This document shows positions 14,884-21,826 of a DNA stretch of 39,779 nt, in pieces. The DNA comes from Patescibacteria group bacterium (GTDB lineage: Bacteria; Patescibacteriota; Patescibacteriia; UBA9570). The stretch covers positions 1-39,779 of the forward strand of contig JAJRVJ010000023.1 of assembly GCA_024277435.1 (NCBI GenBank). The letters are read 5' to 3'. Each line of letters opens with the position of its first letter. The stretch's first letter is position 1. The notes below the pieces were generated by a model, which made no database searches, was not told the origin of the DNA, and worked only from the letters and a program-made list of their open reading frames with translations. The translations under genes and the position numbers were made by a program.

Positions 14884-16395
14884 ATGAGAAAAATTCCAGC
14901 TGTAATGGCCACGCAACATCCAGATAATGCCTTTCCTCCATTTTGGGAAACTGATGGGGATGGCTTCGTTTCTTCACAAGAAGAAGTAATTGAAGCGCAC
15001 GACGCTTTTAAAACTTTGGGTGTAGATGAATACATGTGGGATTGGGAAGGTAAGTATGTTGATGAGGCGGTTATTGAACGATTACTTACAGAACAGTACG
15101 CGTACTTCAAAAAGAATAAAATTGGTAAAGATAAATTTCTTACTTTTCGTATTCCAAATATCTGGGAAGAAAAAGGCTACTCGTTAGCTCGTGCGTTCAT
15201 GGCTATACTTACTGCAGCAGAAATGGCTCGTGATATGAAGATGCATCCGCGCCCGTTGTTTGAAGTAATTCTTCCAATGACAGATTCTGCAAAGCAGTTA
15301 CTGCATATTCAAAAAACATTTAGTAAGCTAGCAAAATTTAAGCATAAACTATTTGAAGATAATACTAGCGCATTTGATTACATTGAAATTATCCCACTAG
15401 TGGAGAGTACCGAGCGGATGTTTGGTATTGGTAAGTTGCTTGAACAGTATTATACGATGCATAAGGAGTATTATAAAAAACCACTGCCATATATTCGGCC
15501 GTTCTTGGCGCGTAGTGACCCGGCTCTTGTTGGGGGAATTATTCCTGCGGTTGTATCGAATAAAATTGCTATTTCAGAAATGTATCAGTGGGGCGCAAAA
15601 CGTAAGGTAGGTATTTACCCTATTGTGGGAACTGGCTCTCTCCCATTCCGTGGTTCATGTTCGCCAGAACACATGGATGCATTTCTAGCTGAGTATAAGG
15701 GTATTCGCACCGTTACTGTGCAATCTGCTTTCCGATATGATTATGCGTTACCAAAAGTAAAACGGGCAATTAAACGCATGCAGAAAGAACTACCCAAACA
15801 ACAACCAATGCTTATTACAAATAAGCGTGATATAAAATTATTGCGAGACATTGTAATAAAGGCTGAGGAGCATTATCAATCCGCAATAACCAGTGTAGCT
15901 GAAGATTTATTCCGAGTAACGCCATCCATTCCCCGGCGGCGTGAACGGCGCTTGCACATTGGGTTGCTTGGATATGGCCGATCAATTGGTAAGCAGGCAT
16001 TTCCGCGAGCAATCAAATTTACCGCTGCCATGTACTCGTTAGGAGTTCCACCGGAGCTGATTGGTACCGGCCGCACATTGCGTGAGCTTGATAAGAATCA
16101 GGGTGAGTTGCTGCATAAGGTGTATCAATATTTAGCGTACGATATTAAACGGGCTGGACGATATTTGAACAAAGAGAATTTAGAGTTATTAGCGCGCCGT
16201 CATAAAGGGTGGCGAGCTATTAAGCAAGACATTGAATTTATAGAAGAGTATTTCTCAATAAAACTTGGTCCTAAAACCGCTAATGAATATTTGCATAGAA
16301 ATGCCACATCGGATATTTACTATCTTACACGTCAACGAAAAGATGTTTCGGAAGCTGTGCTTAAAGCTGGTAAGTTACGCAAGAGTTTAGGATAG
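14884..16395 (+). CDS. ppcA: Phosphoenolpyruvate carboxylase, archaeal type
   Basis: Makes oxaloacetate from PEP and bicarbonate. The N-terminus RKIPAVMATQHPDNAFPPFW and the segment VDEYMWDWEGKYVDE are hallmarks of the short archaeal-type PEPC (about 500 residues), not the 900-residue bacterial form. Further conserved regions are FEVILPMTDSA, PLVESTERM, RPFLARSDPAL, GTGSLPFRGSCSPEH and TVQSAFRYDY. TACAAT (14869-14874) lies 9 nt before the ATG. The gene is the only central-carbon enzyme besides ldh here. A plus-strand terminator at 18106-18145 may once have followed it directly, before island 3. Confidence 0.93.
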   Translation: MRKIPAVMATQHPDNAFPPFWETDGDGFVSSQEEVIEAHDAFKTLGVDEYMWDWEGKYVDEAVIERLLTEQYAYFKKNKIGKDKFLTFRIPNIWEEKGYSLARAFMAILTAAEMARDMKMHPRPLFEVILPMTDSAKQLLHIQKTFSKLAKFKHKLFEDNTSAFDYIEIIPLVESTERMFGIGKLLEQYYTMHKEYYKKPLPYIRPFLARSDPALVGGIIPAVVSNKIAISEMYQWGAKRKVGIYPIVGTGSLPFRGSCSPEHMDAFLAEYKGIRTVTVQSAFRYDYALPKVKRAIKRMQKELPKQQPMLITNKRDIKLLRDIVIKAEEHYQSAITSVAEDLFRVTPSIPRRRERRLHIGLLGYGRSIGKQAFPRAIKFTAAMYSLGVPPELIGTGRTLRELDKNQGELLHKVYQYLAYDIKRAGRYLNKENLELLARRHKGWRAIKQDIEFIEEYFSIKLGPKTANEYLHRNATSDIYYLTRQRKDVSEAVLKAGKLRKSLG

Positions 16396-16433
16396 CATCT
16401 CTATTCACACAACAATATAATTATTCCGTAAAT

Positions 16434-16496
16434 GGAGACGCCCTGACTGCTCCACCGATTTTTTAGATCGGCTTTGCAGCCAGGGCGTTTGTCTCC
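16434..16496. repeat. Large imperfect hairpin after ppcA
   Basis: Arms GGAGAC (16434-16439)/GTCTCC (16491-16496), GCCCTG/CAGGGC, CTGC/GCAG and an inner CCGAT/ATCGG, with a 4-nt bulge (GTTT) and one mismatch. It has no T-run directly after it, so it is not a clear terminator. It sits between ppcA and island 3. It resembles a folded recombination or RNA element, but I cannot assign it to a known type. Confidence 0.6.
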
Positions 16497-16499
16497 TCC

Positions 16500-18040
16500 T
16501 ACCCGTATCGTGGGTTAGTCGTTTGGCCCTTTGAGGGGGGGGTGGTGCTAGCATACCTGAGAGAGCTTTTGTCTCACAGTGCGGTATTGCTATCGCTGCA
16601 TACTAGCGCCTTCTCTTCGGGCCATCGTCAGCTGTGGTGGCTGCGGAAGGCCGCGACCCGCTCGGGGATCAGAAATCCCTGGCGGTCGAGCTGCTTCACG
16701 CCGGGGATGAACCGGTCCGCGCTGAGCCGCTCGAGGATGACCGGCCCGAACAGCTTCTTGCCGTTGGTCCGGTCTGGAGTGCCGGCTGGATCGTCCTCCA
16801 CCGATGCGATCCGCGCGGCCGGCTCCAGGTTCGGCATGACCTGGGTGTTGAAGGTCCGGAAGTCGTCGATGGTCCAGGTGCTCACCGGCCGGCCGAACAT
16901 CACGTAGGCGTGCAGCAGGCGGGCGAGCTGGTCCATCATCCGGTCCTCCTTCTGCTGGGAGTTCGGCGAGTCCAGGCGCGGCTTGGGGGTGACCACCTGG
17001 GCCACCATCTCCCGGTCGCCGCCGTTGCCGTGCCGTCGCATGCTGTCGTGCGTGAAGAGCCAGGTCATGGTCTCCTCGCCGTACCGCGTGGCGATCGGCC
17101 GGTTGTAGGCGATGCCGCCGAACAGGCCGAACTCGCCCGTCAGCATCCATACGTGCTCACGCAGGTCGGTGTAGACCTCCTGGGCCAGCTTCCGGACGTG
17201 GTCCGGCAGCCATGGGACCATGAGCAGGTCGCCGATCTGGTTGCGGGCGGTCATGGTCGTCTGGTTGTTGCGGCCGGGTCGGGCCACCTTCGCGCCGATG
17301 AGCCGGTCGCCCGGCTTCACCTGCAGGGAGGTGTAGGCCAGGGCGGCGAGGCAGTCGTACTCGAAGCTGCCGCGCAGGTCCGCGTCGTGCTGCAGGATGG
17401 CCCGGGCGTTGGGGAAGCGCAGGTAGCTGTACAGCATCGCCGCCAGCATGTTCTGCCCCTTGCCGTTGGTCACCGGCGGCACGTCCAGGCCCAGCACGGG
17501 CAGGAGCTTGTCCCAGTCGATGAGGTCGTGCATCTCCGTCCGGTCGAACAGGTGGACGCCGTCGCGCTGGAAGCGCGCCGCCATGCTGAGCACCTCGTTG
17601 CTGGAGCGGTCGTTGCTCACGATGATGCGATCGGGCGGGAGGCGGCTGACGAGGTACTCCAGCACCTCGCCGACCACACCGGGATCGTCCTCGTGCATGG
17701 GCACCAGGACGTAGCCCCACTCGCGCAGCAGCGTCAGCAGGTGCGTCTCGGCCGCCGCCATCTCCTCGTCGGAGGGGCGGAAGAAGTACTCCATCGCCGG
17801 GCGATCGCCCGTGTCGAAGGGGAGCTGGTCGAAGGCGCCGCCGGAGCGGGCGGCATCGACACCGCCGGCCTTGCGCTTGAGCTCTTCGCCCTGTCCACGT
17901 GGTCCAGTCATCTCGGTCTCCTCGTCACTCATGCTTGCTGGGTTGATTTATCAGAAATGCGCTTGCGGTTGAACCCAGTACAACGCGCGCGCGGGGTGTG
18001 GAAGTTGTGAAAGGTGCAGGAAGTACCCCACGGCATAAGT
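16500..18040. mobile_element. G+C-rich island 3
   Basis: The composition change is gradual at 16500-16625 and sharp again after about 18035. It holds one complete gene on the minus strand, opposite to ppcA. No integrase, transposase or obvious target duplication is visible. Its insertion would explain why a plus-strand terminator (18106-18145) has no plus-strand gene next to it. Confidence 0.5.
16628..17911 (-). CDS. GT-A type glycosyltransferase, possibly of the mannosylglycerate/glucosylglycerate synthase kind (island 3)
   Basis: The core reads RIIVSNDRSSNEV, then NGKGQNMLAAML (like the GKGxGM of mannosyl-3-phosphoglycerate and mannosylglycerate synthases), then ILQHDADLRGSFEYDC with a DxD-type HDAD, then GAKVARPGRNNQTTMT, LTGEFGLFGGIAYNR and a late HGNGGDREM. 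The order fits GT55/GT78/GT81-like enzymes, but identity is weak and the assignment is inference. The start is put at the ATG at 17911 because a GAGGAG SD (complement of 17918-17923) lies 6 nt upstream; the ATG at 17932 has none and would add 7 residues. The product is 427 residues. Codon use is extreme G/C-ending and unlike the neighbours. A GH63-like glycosidase gene lies 242 nt away on the same strand. Confidence 0.6.
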   Translation of the reverse strand: MTGPRGQGEELKRKAGGVDAARSGGAFDQLPFDTGDRPAMEYFFRPSDEEMAAAETHLLTLLREWGYVLVPMHEDDPGVVGEVLEYLVSRLPPDRIIVSNDRSSNEVLSMAARFQRDGVHLFDRTEMHDLIDWDKLLPVLGLDVPPVTNGKGQNMLAAMLYSYLRFPNARAILQHDADLRGSFEYDCLAALAYTSLQVKPGDRLIGAKVARPGRNNQTTMTARNQIGDLLMVPWLPDHVRKLAQEVYTDLREHVWMLTGEFGLFGGIAYNRPIATRYGEETMTWLFTHDSMRRHGNGGDREMVAQVVTPKPRLDSPNSQQKEDRMMDQLARLLHAYVMFGRPVSTWTIDDFRTFNTQVMPNLEPAARIASVEDDPAGTPDRTNGKKLFGPVILERLSADRFIPGVKQLDRQGFLIPERVAAFRSHHS

Positions 18041-18105
18041 AAAGAAAAAACTCTTTACCTGAGCCCTAGGGATTAAACAGAATAGTTTTTGTTTAGCAAA
18101 AAGTC

Positions 18106-18145
18106 AACGTCAAACCGCATATACTGCAATTTGACGTTTTTTTTG
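18106..18145 (+). terminator. Intrinsic terminator
   Basis: AACGTCAAA (18106-18114) and TTTGACGTT (18130-18138) with a following T8 run. The orientation suits plus-strand transcription, yet the nearest plus-strand gene is ppcA, 1.7 kb away across island 3. It may also work weakly for the convergent glycosidase. A second small stem (GTAAAG/CTTTAC, 18039-18058) lies just upstream. Confidence 0.8.
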
Positions 18146-18152
18146 ACTAGTT

Positions 18153-19304
18153 TTAGAGGAAAAAGGGGTTGTTTTTGGTTTTAGCTTGTTCCGGCATTTG
18201 AGCTGCTAGAAGGTTCCAACTTACAAAGTTTGGAGCCGCTAATGGCTTACCTGTTTCTGAATGATAATTCTCATGCATTCCGCCAGTTTTCTTGATATCA
18301 CGCAAGCAGTTTCCTACAATTCTATCAGCTAATTGCTTGGCGTGTTTTTGATAACCATAATTTAGTAGAGCGTGCAGGTACATATAATTGGCAATTGGCC
18401 ATACCGGTCCTTGCCAGTTCGAGTGCGGCTTGATGATATTAGCATTATTAAATGCAGGATCATTCTTAGCGAGTGTGCGAATACCATATTTGCTCCACAT
18501 ATATTTAGGATTCACCCAGTAGCGTTTAATCATTTCACGACCCTTCTTACGATCCAGTAAGCCAGCCCACAACGGAATAATATTCGAATAGGTATGATGC
18601 TTAATGAATTCACCAGTTTGGCTATCTACATTATAATAGGTTTTATCTTTATCATCCCAAAGATGTTTATTGATATTACGCTTAACATCAATGGCTTTCT
18701 TCTGGAACCTTTTCGCATCACCCTTCTTTCCAAGTTCTTTCGCAATAAGTGCCAGAGCTTTATATTCACGGTACATGAATGCATTTAAGTCTGCAGCGAT
18801 TACTGTTCCATTATCATATGGTAGGCAGGAAATATTATTATCAGCGCCAGATTCCATGCTATCGTGCCATGTTCCAAGATTATATTCTTTGTTCCAGTAA
18901 TAGCGCTCCCTGTATGTAATAGAAAGCTTTAATTTTGCATATACTGGTTTCAACCAAGAGAAATCCTTCAGTGCTTTTGATGCAAAATAGCTACCTTGTG
19001 CCAAGAACGGCTTAATATGATGCAGGCGATTATCCCGACCTTTTGGAGTTACCAATCCAGGAGTGAAGCCTGTTTTAGTATTTGTATAATTAAGGTAGTT
19101 TAATGCCCAGCCTTTTAAGTAAATAGCTTCCGATGGTAGATCGCTAAGTAAGCTCATGCCAACAAAAAACGCGTCCCAGTCCCATTGCTCTTCATAAGGG
19201 CCAGCTGGTACTAAGTAGTCGTATTTTAAGGCACCTTTTGCTCGCCGCTTCACTTCCATCTTTTTGGAGAGGAAGTGGTGTTGTAATTGTTCAGTGTTAT
19301 TCAT
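18153..19304 (-). CDS. GH63/GH37-like glycosidase (mannosylglycerate hydrolase or trehalase-like)
   Basis: An (alpha/alpha)6-barrel glycosidase of about 383 residues. Conserved pieces are YEEQWDWDAFFVGMSLL (about 37-53, with the general-acid Asp region), GTWHDSMESGADN (about 147-159), SNWQGPVWPIANYM (about 318-331) and MHENYHSETGKP, which carries the likely catalytic base Glu. GH63 proteins of this length include mannosylglycerate/glucosylglycerate hydrolases; trehalases (GH37) share the fold. No signal peptide is seen, so it acts in the cytoplasm. The ATG at 19304 is preferred over an in-frame GTG at 19310. Its neighbour is the foreign glycosyltransferase, which suggests a compatible-solute link. 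Confidence 0.75.
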   Translation of the reverse strand: MNNTEQLQHHFLSKKMEVKRRAKGALKYDYLVPAGPYEEQWDWDAFFVGMSLLSDLPSEAIYLKGWALNYLNYTNTKTGFTPGLVTPKGRDNRLHHIKPFLAQGSYFASKALKDFSWLKPVYAKLKLSITYRERYYWNKEYNLGTWHDSMESGADNNISCLPYDNGTVIAADLNAFMYREYKALALIAKELGKKGDAKRFQKKAIDVKRNINKHLWDDKDKTYYNVDSQTGEFIKHHTYSNIIPLWAGLLDRKKGREMIKRYWVNPKYMWSKYGIRTLAKNDPAFNNANIIKPHSNWQGPVWPIANYMYLHALLNYGYQKHAKQLADRIVGNCLRDIKKTGGMHENYHSETGKPLAAPNFVSWNLLAAQMPEQAKTKNNPFFL

Positions 19305-19390
19305 ATGCACAATAGATTATCTTACTTCATCATATTTTTCAATAGATAATGTCATATTGTGCAAATATAAAATATAAATACGTTGACAAG

Positions 19391-19421
19391 AAAATAAAAT
19401 CTACTATTATTAGTAGTAGAT
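19391..19421. repeat. Hairpin in the leader of the DsbA-like gene
   Basis: AAATCTACTA and TAGTAGATTT arms (about 19395-19421) lie between a TTGACA (19383-19388) and the ATG at 19447. There is no T-run after it on the plus strand. It may be an operator or an mRNA stabiliser. Confidence 0.4.
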
Positions 19422-19446
19422 TTAAAAAACTATCTACGTATTCCCC

Positions 19447-20262
19447 ATGGAAAAGAAAAAACCTACAGAAGGAAAAAGTATGCTCGATCAACTTCCACCA
19501 CGAATGGCCTTTTGGTCTGGTGTTGTATTAAGTGGCGGAGTGTTATTTGCACTCGGCTTTGTTATTTTACTCGTTATGATGTTTAAAGGTGTAGCTATGA
19601 CTTCGCCAGATTCAGATGGTAAAACAAGCCTATTTGGCGGTAAAGATAAGGTAGAAGATGTTGTAGATGCAAATAATAAAAATACAGCTGTTGCGAAACC
19701 GGATACAGTAGCTCAACCGCAAGCTGCTGGTTCAGTAAATTTGGATGAGTTAACAAACGTACGTGGAGAAGGTGAATTAACAATTGTGGAATTTTCTGAT
19801 CCTGAATGCCCATTCTGTAAACGGTTCCATGGAACAATGCAAGAAGTTCTTGGCGACTATGATGGAAAAGTACGATGGGCATATAAGCATTTCCCATTAA
19901 CATCACTTCATCGTAAGGCAGAGCGTGAAGCAGTAGCACTTGAATGCGCAGCAGAACAAGATAAGTTCTGGGACTATGCAGATGAACTCTATGATCGTAC
20001 ACCATCTAATGATGGCTTAGCTGATGACGAGTTGTTTAGCATGGCTGATGATCTAGGATTAGATCGAGGTCAGTTTGACGACTGTTTAGAATCTGATAAA
20101 TACCTTGATAAAGTACGAGCTGAAGCTAGTGAAGCACAAAAGCTTGGTGGAACCGGAACCCCATTCTCCGTATTAGTAGATAACGAAGGTAATATCCTAG
20201 AGGCTCTACCAGGCGCTCTACCATATGCTACTGTTTCTCAACTATTAGACGAAAATCTATAA
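19447..20262 (+). CDS. Membrane-anchored DsbA-like thiol oxidoreductase
   Basis: Residues about 19-46 form one membrane helix (AFWSGVVLSGGVLFALGFVI). A polar linker follows to about 95. The rest is a DsbA-type thioredoxin fold with an inserted helical domain: IVEFSDPECPFCKRFHG carries the CPFC active site near residue 118, HFPLTSLHRKAEREAVALECA starts the helices, and GGTGTPFSVLVDNEG holds the cis-Pro loop (TPF). It should form or rearrange disulfides outside the membrane in secreted proteins. Thioredoxin reductase lies next on the same strand. The length of 271 residues is normal for the anchored form. Confidence 0.9.
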   Translation: MEKKKPTEGKSMLDQLPPRMAFWSGVVLSGGVLFALGFVILLVMMFKGVAMTSPDSDGKTSLFGGKDKVEDVVDANNKNTAVAKPDTVAQPQAAGSVNLDELTNVRGEGELTIVEFSDPECPFCKRFHGTMQEVLGDYDGKVRWAYKHFPLTSLHRKAEREAVALECAAEQDKFWDYADELYDRTPSNDGLADDELFSMADDLGLDRGQFDDCLESDKYLDKVRAEASEAQKLGGTGTPFSVLVDNEGNILEALPGALPYATVSQLLDENL

Positions 20263-20264
20263 AG

Positions 20265-20285
20265 ATCATTAATAAAAAATGATCG
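20265..20285. terminator. Hairpin after the DsbA-like gene
   Basis: GATCATT (20265-20271) and AATGATC (20279-20285) with an AT loop, directly before palindrome D. It is a weak terminator candidate because no clean T-run follows. Confidence 0.4.
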
Positions 20286-20288
20286 CGC

Positions 20289-20316
20289 GTAGGGACATGC
20301 TATGGCATGTCCCTAC
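20289..20316. repeat. GTAG/CTAC palindrome, copy D
   Basis: GTAGGGACATGC (20289-20300), TATG loop, GCATGTCCCTAC (20305-20316); perfect 12-bp stem. It lies between the DsbA-like and trxB genes. Confidence 0.85.
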
Positions 20317-20356
20317 TAATTTACAGGCAAGCACGAAAAACCTATAATATAAATAT

Positions 20357-21280
20357 ATGGAATTATACGACGTAATCATTATCGGATCCGGCCCAGCTGG
20401 ATATACAGCGGCAATTTATGCATCGCGTGGAAACTTAAAGGCACTAGTGCTAAAGGGTACGCAACCTGGTGGGCAACTTACTACCACAACAGTTATTGAA
20501 AATTGGCCAGGTTTTGAAAATGGCATTGACGGCAATGAGCTTGTGATGCAAATGGAAAAACAGGCTAAGCGATTCGGTACCGAGATGGCAAACGAAACCG
20601 TTACCAAAGTAGATTTTTCCAGCGCACCACACAAAGTGTATGTGGGTGATAAAGAGTATCAAGGCAAGGCAGTGATTATTGCAAGCGGTGCGCGTTCCCG
20701 CATGACTGGCGCTGAAGGTGAGGACAGACTATTTGCTAAGGGAGTATCTACATGTGCAACCTGTGACGGATTCTTTTACAAAGGCAAGGATGTAATTGTA
20801 TTAGGTGGTGGCGATACCGCTATGGAAGAAGCTCATTTTCTTACAAATTTTTGTAAAACTGTTACCGTTGTTCATCGAAGAGATAAATTTCGCGCAAGTA
20901 AAATTATGGCGGACCGTGTATTGAACAACGAAAAGATCTCTGTAATTTGGGACTCCACAGTGAAATCATTTAACGGCAAAGAAAAATTAGAATCTGTAAC
21001 GCTTACAAATACTAAAACCAATGAAGATACTGAGGTAAAAGTAGATGGCGCATTTTTAGCGATTGGCCACATTCCGAATACGGAGTATTTAGGCGACGCT
21101 GTTGAGCTTGATGAAAAGAAATATATTGTATCGGGTGAACATATGCAAACCAATGTAGCTGGAGTATTTTACGCGGGTGATGTAGAGGATCAGCGCTATC
21201 GTCAGGCGGTTACGGCCGCATCCGATGGTTGTAGAGCTGGTATCGAAGTGATTAAATATATAGAATCATTGAACGACTAA
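20357..21280 (+). CDS. trxB: Thioredoxin reductase
   Basis: FAD/NADPH flavoprotein that reduces thioredoxin. The FAD motif is VIIGSGPAGYTAAIYASR (6-23), the redox-active site CATCDG lies near residue 133, the NADPH motif is VLGGGDTAMEEA near 152, and the C-terminal FAD motif is GVFYAGDVEDQRYRQAVTAA. The 307-residue length is standard. TATAAT (20343-20348) ends 8 nt before the ATG. It is downstream of a DsbA-like gene, consistent with a small thiol-redox block. Confidence 0.96.
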   Translation: MELYDVIIIGSGPAGYTAAIYASRGNLKALVLKGTQPGGQLTTTTVIENWPGFENGIDGNELVMQMEKQAKRFGTEMANETVTKVDFSSAPHKVYVGDKEYQGKAVIIASGARSRMTGAEGEDRLFAKGVSTCATCDGFFYKGKDVIVLGGGDTAMEEAHFLTNFCKTVTVVHRRDKFRASKIMADRVLNNEKISVIWDSTVKSFNGKEKLESVTLTNTKTNEDTEVKVDGAFLAIGHIPNTEYLGDAVELDEKKYIVSGEHMQTNVAGVFYAGDVEDQRYRQAVTAASDGCRAGIEVIKYIESLND

Positions 21281-21312
21281 CAGGTTACTTTTATAGAGGT
21301 ATAAATTAACAT

Positions 21313-21342
21313 AGTAGAGCCGCGATTAATCGCGGCTCTACT
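21313..21342. repeat. GTAG/CTAC palindrome, copy E
   Basis: AGTAGAGCCGCGATT (21313-21327) followed directly by its exact reverse complement to 21342; a perfect 30-nt palindrome with no loop. It lies 8 nt before the -35 box of the his regulator promoter. Confidence 0.85.
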
Positions 21343-21350
21343 GCTTATAG

Positions 21351-21377
21351 TTGACAGAATATTTTCTATGGTATAAA
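21351..21377 (+). promoter_or_regulatory. Promoter of the TrpR-like regulator gene
   Basis: TTGACA (21351-21356), 15-nt spacer, TATAAA (21372-21377) with an extended TGG just upstream. The predicted transcript starts inside the palindrome at 21377-21400. Confidence 0.65.
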
Positions 21378-21400
21378 GTGTTTTAGCGTGTTAAAACACT
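21377..21400. promoter_or_regulatory. Palindromic operator over the regulator promoter
   Basis: AGTGTTTTAGC and GTTAAAACACT with a GT centre: an 11-bp inverted repeat with one mismatch. It overlaps the end of the -10 box and the expected start site, the position expected for a repressor site. TrpR-family proteins bind such palindromes. Confidence 0.65.
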
Positions 21401-21420
21401 AATACACATACATAAACGTA

Positions 21421-21711
21421 ATGAAAGAACCGCAGTTAAATTTAAAGGCAATGAAGGACCTCTACAAGGCCATGCTTAGCTTAAAAACTGAAACAGAATG
21501 TAAGAAATTCATGCGTGATTTATGTACAATTTCTGAATTAGATGCCATGAGTGAACGTTTACAAGTTGCTAAACAATTAGATCAAGAAAAATCATATCGA
21601 GCTATTAATAAAGATACCGGAGTAAGCACCGCTACCATTACCCGCATTTCTCATTGGATGCATCATGGCATGGGTGGGTATCGGTTAGTACTGGATAGAT
21701 TAAAATCGTAG
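21421..21711 (+). CDS. TrpR/YerC family transcriptional regulator (predicted histidine regulator)
   Basis: A 96-residue all-helical protein of the TrpR-like YerC/YecD family: KDLYKAMLSLKTETECKKFM, then RDLCTISELDAMSERLQVAKQL, then a helix-turn-helix with YRAINKDTGVSTATITRISHW. Family members sense an amino acid and repress biosynthesis. Members linked to his genes are known as HisR in comparative-genomics work (from memory). The gene lies directly upstream of the complete his cluster, with a palindrome over its own promoter, so repression by histidine is the natural reading. It is separated from hisS by a terminator at 21738-21765. Confidence 0.88.
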   Translation: MKEPQLNLKAMKDLYKAMLSLKTETECKKFMRDLCTISELDAMSERLQVAKQLDQEKSYRAINKDTGVSTATITRISHWMHHGMGGYRLVLDRLKS

Positions 21712-21737
21712 TACATAAATTTAACCCGTACTCACCC

Positions 21738-21765
21738 GACTCGCTAATAACAGCGAGTTTTTTAA
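21738..21765 (+). terminator. Terminator between regulator and hisS
   Basis: CTCGCT and AGCGAG arms with an AATAAC loop and T6. The his operon therefore needs its own promoter or read-through. Confidence 0.8.
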
Positions 21766-21792
21766 TTAACACACGACCTCTACCCTTACCCC

Positions 21793-21821
21793 CTTCTCCA
21801 GTAAGGAGAAGTCGATATAAA
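21793..21821 (+). promoter_or_regulatory. Hairpin and -10 box before hisS
   Basis: CTTCTCC (21793-21799), AGTAA loop, GGAGAAG (21805-21811), then TATAAA at 21816-21821, which ends 5 nt before the ATG. The stem would sit between the -35 and -10 regions and could be a protein-binding site. The AAGGAG in it is 18 nt from the ATG and too far to be an SD. Confidence 0.5.
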
Positions 21822-21826
21822 ATACT

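Noticed and set aside
16434-16496. Integron attC site beside a gene cassette
   Set aside because: The fold is attC-like, but the R' box GTTRRRY and R'' box RYYYAAC are not matched, no integrase is present and the other islands lack the same structure.
16634-18010. Long plus-strand open frame of 458 codons
   Set aside because: It is the mirror of the G+C-rich island-3 gene; its translation is low complexity (His, Arg, Val, Gly) and shows no domain.
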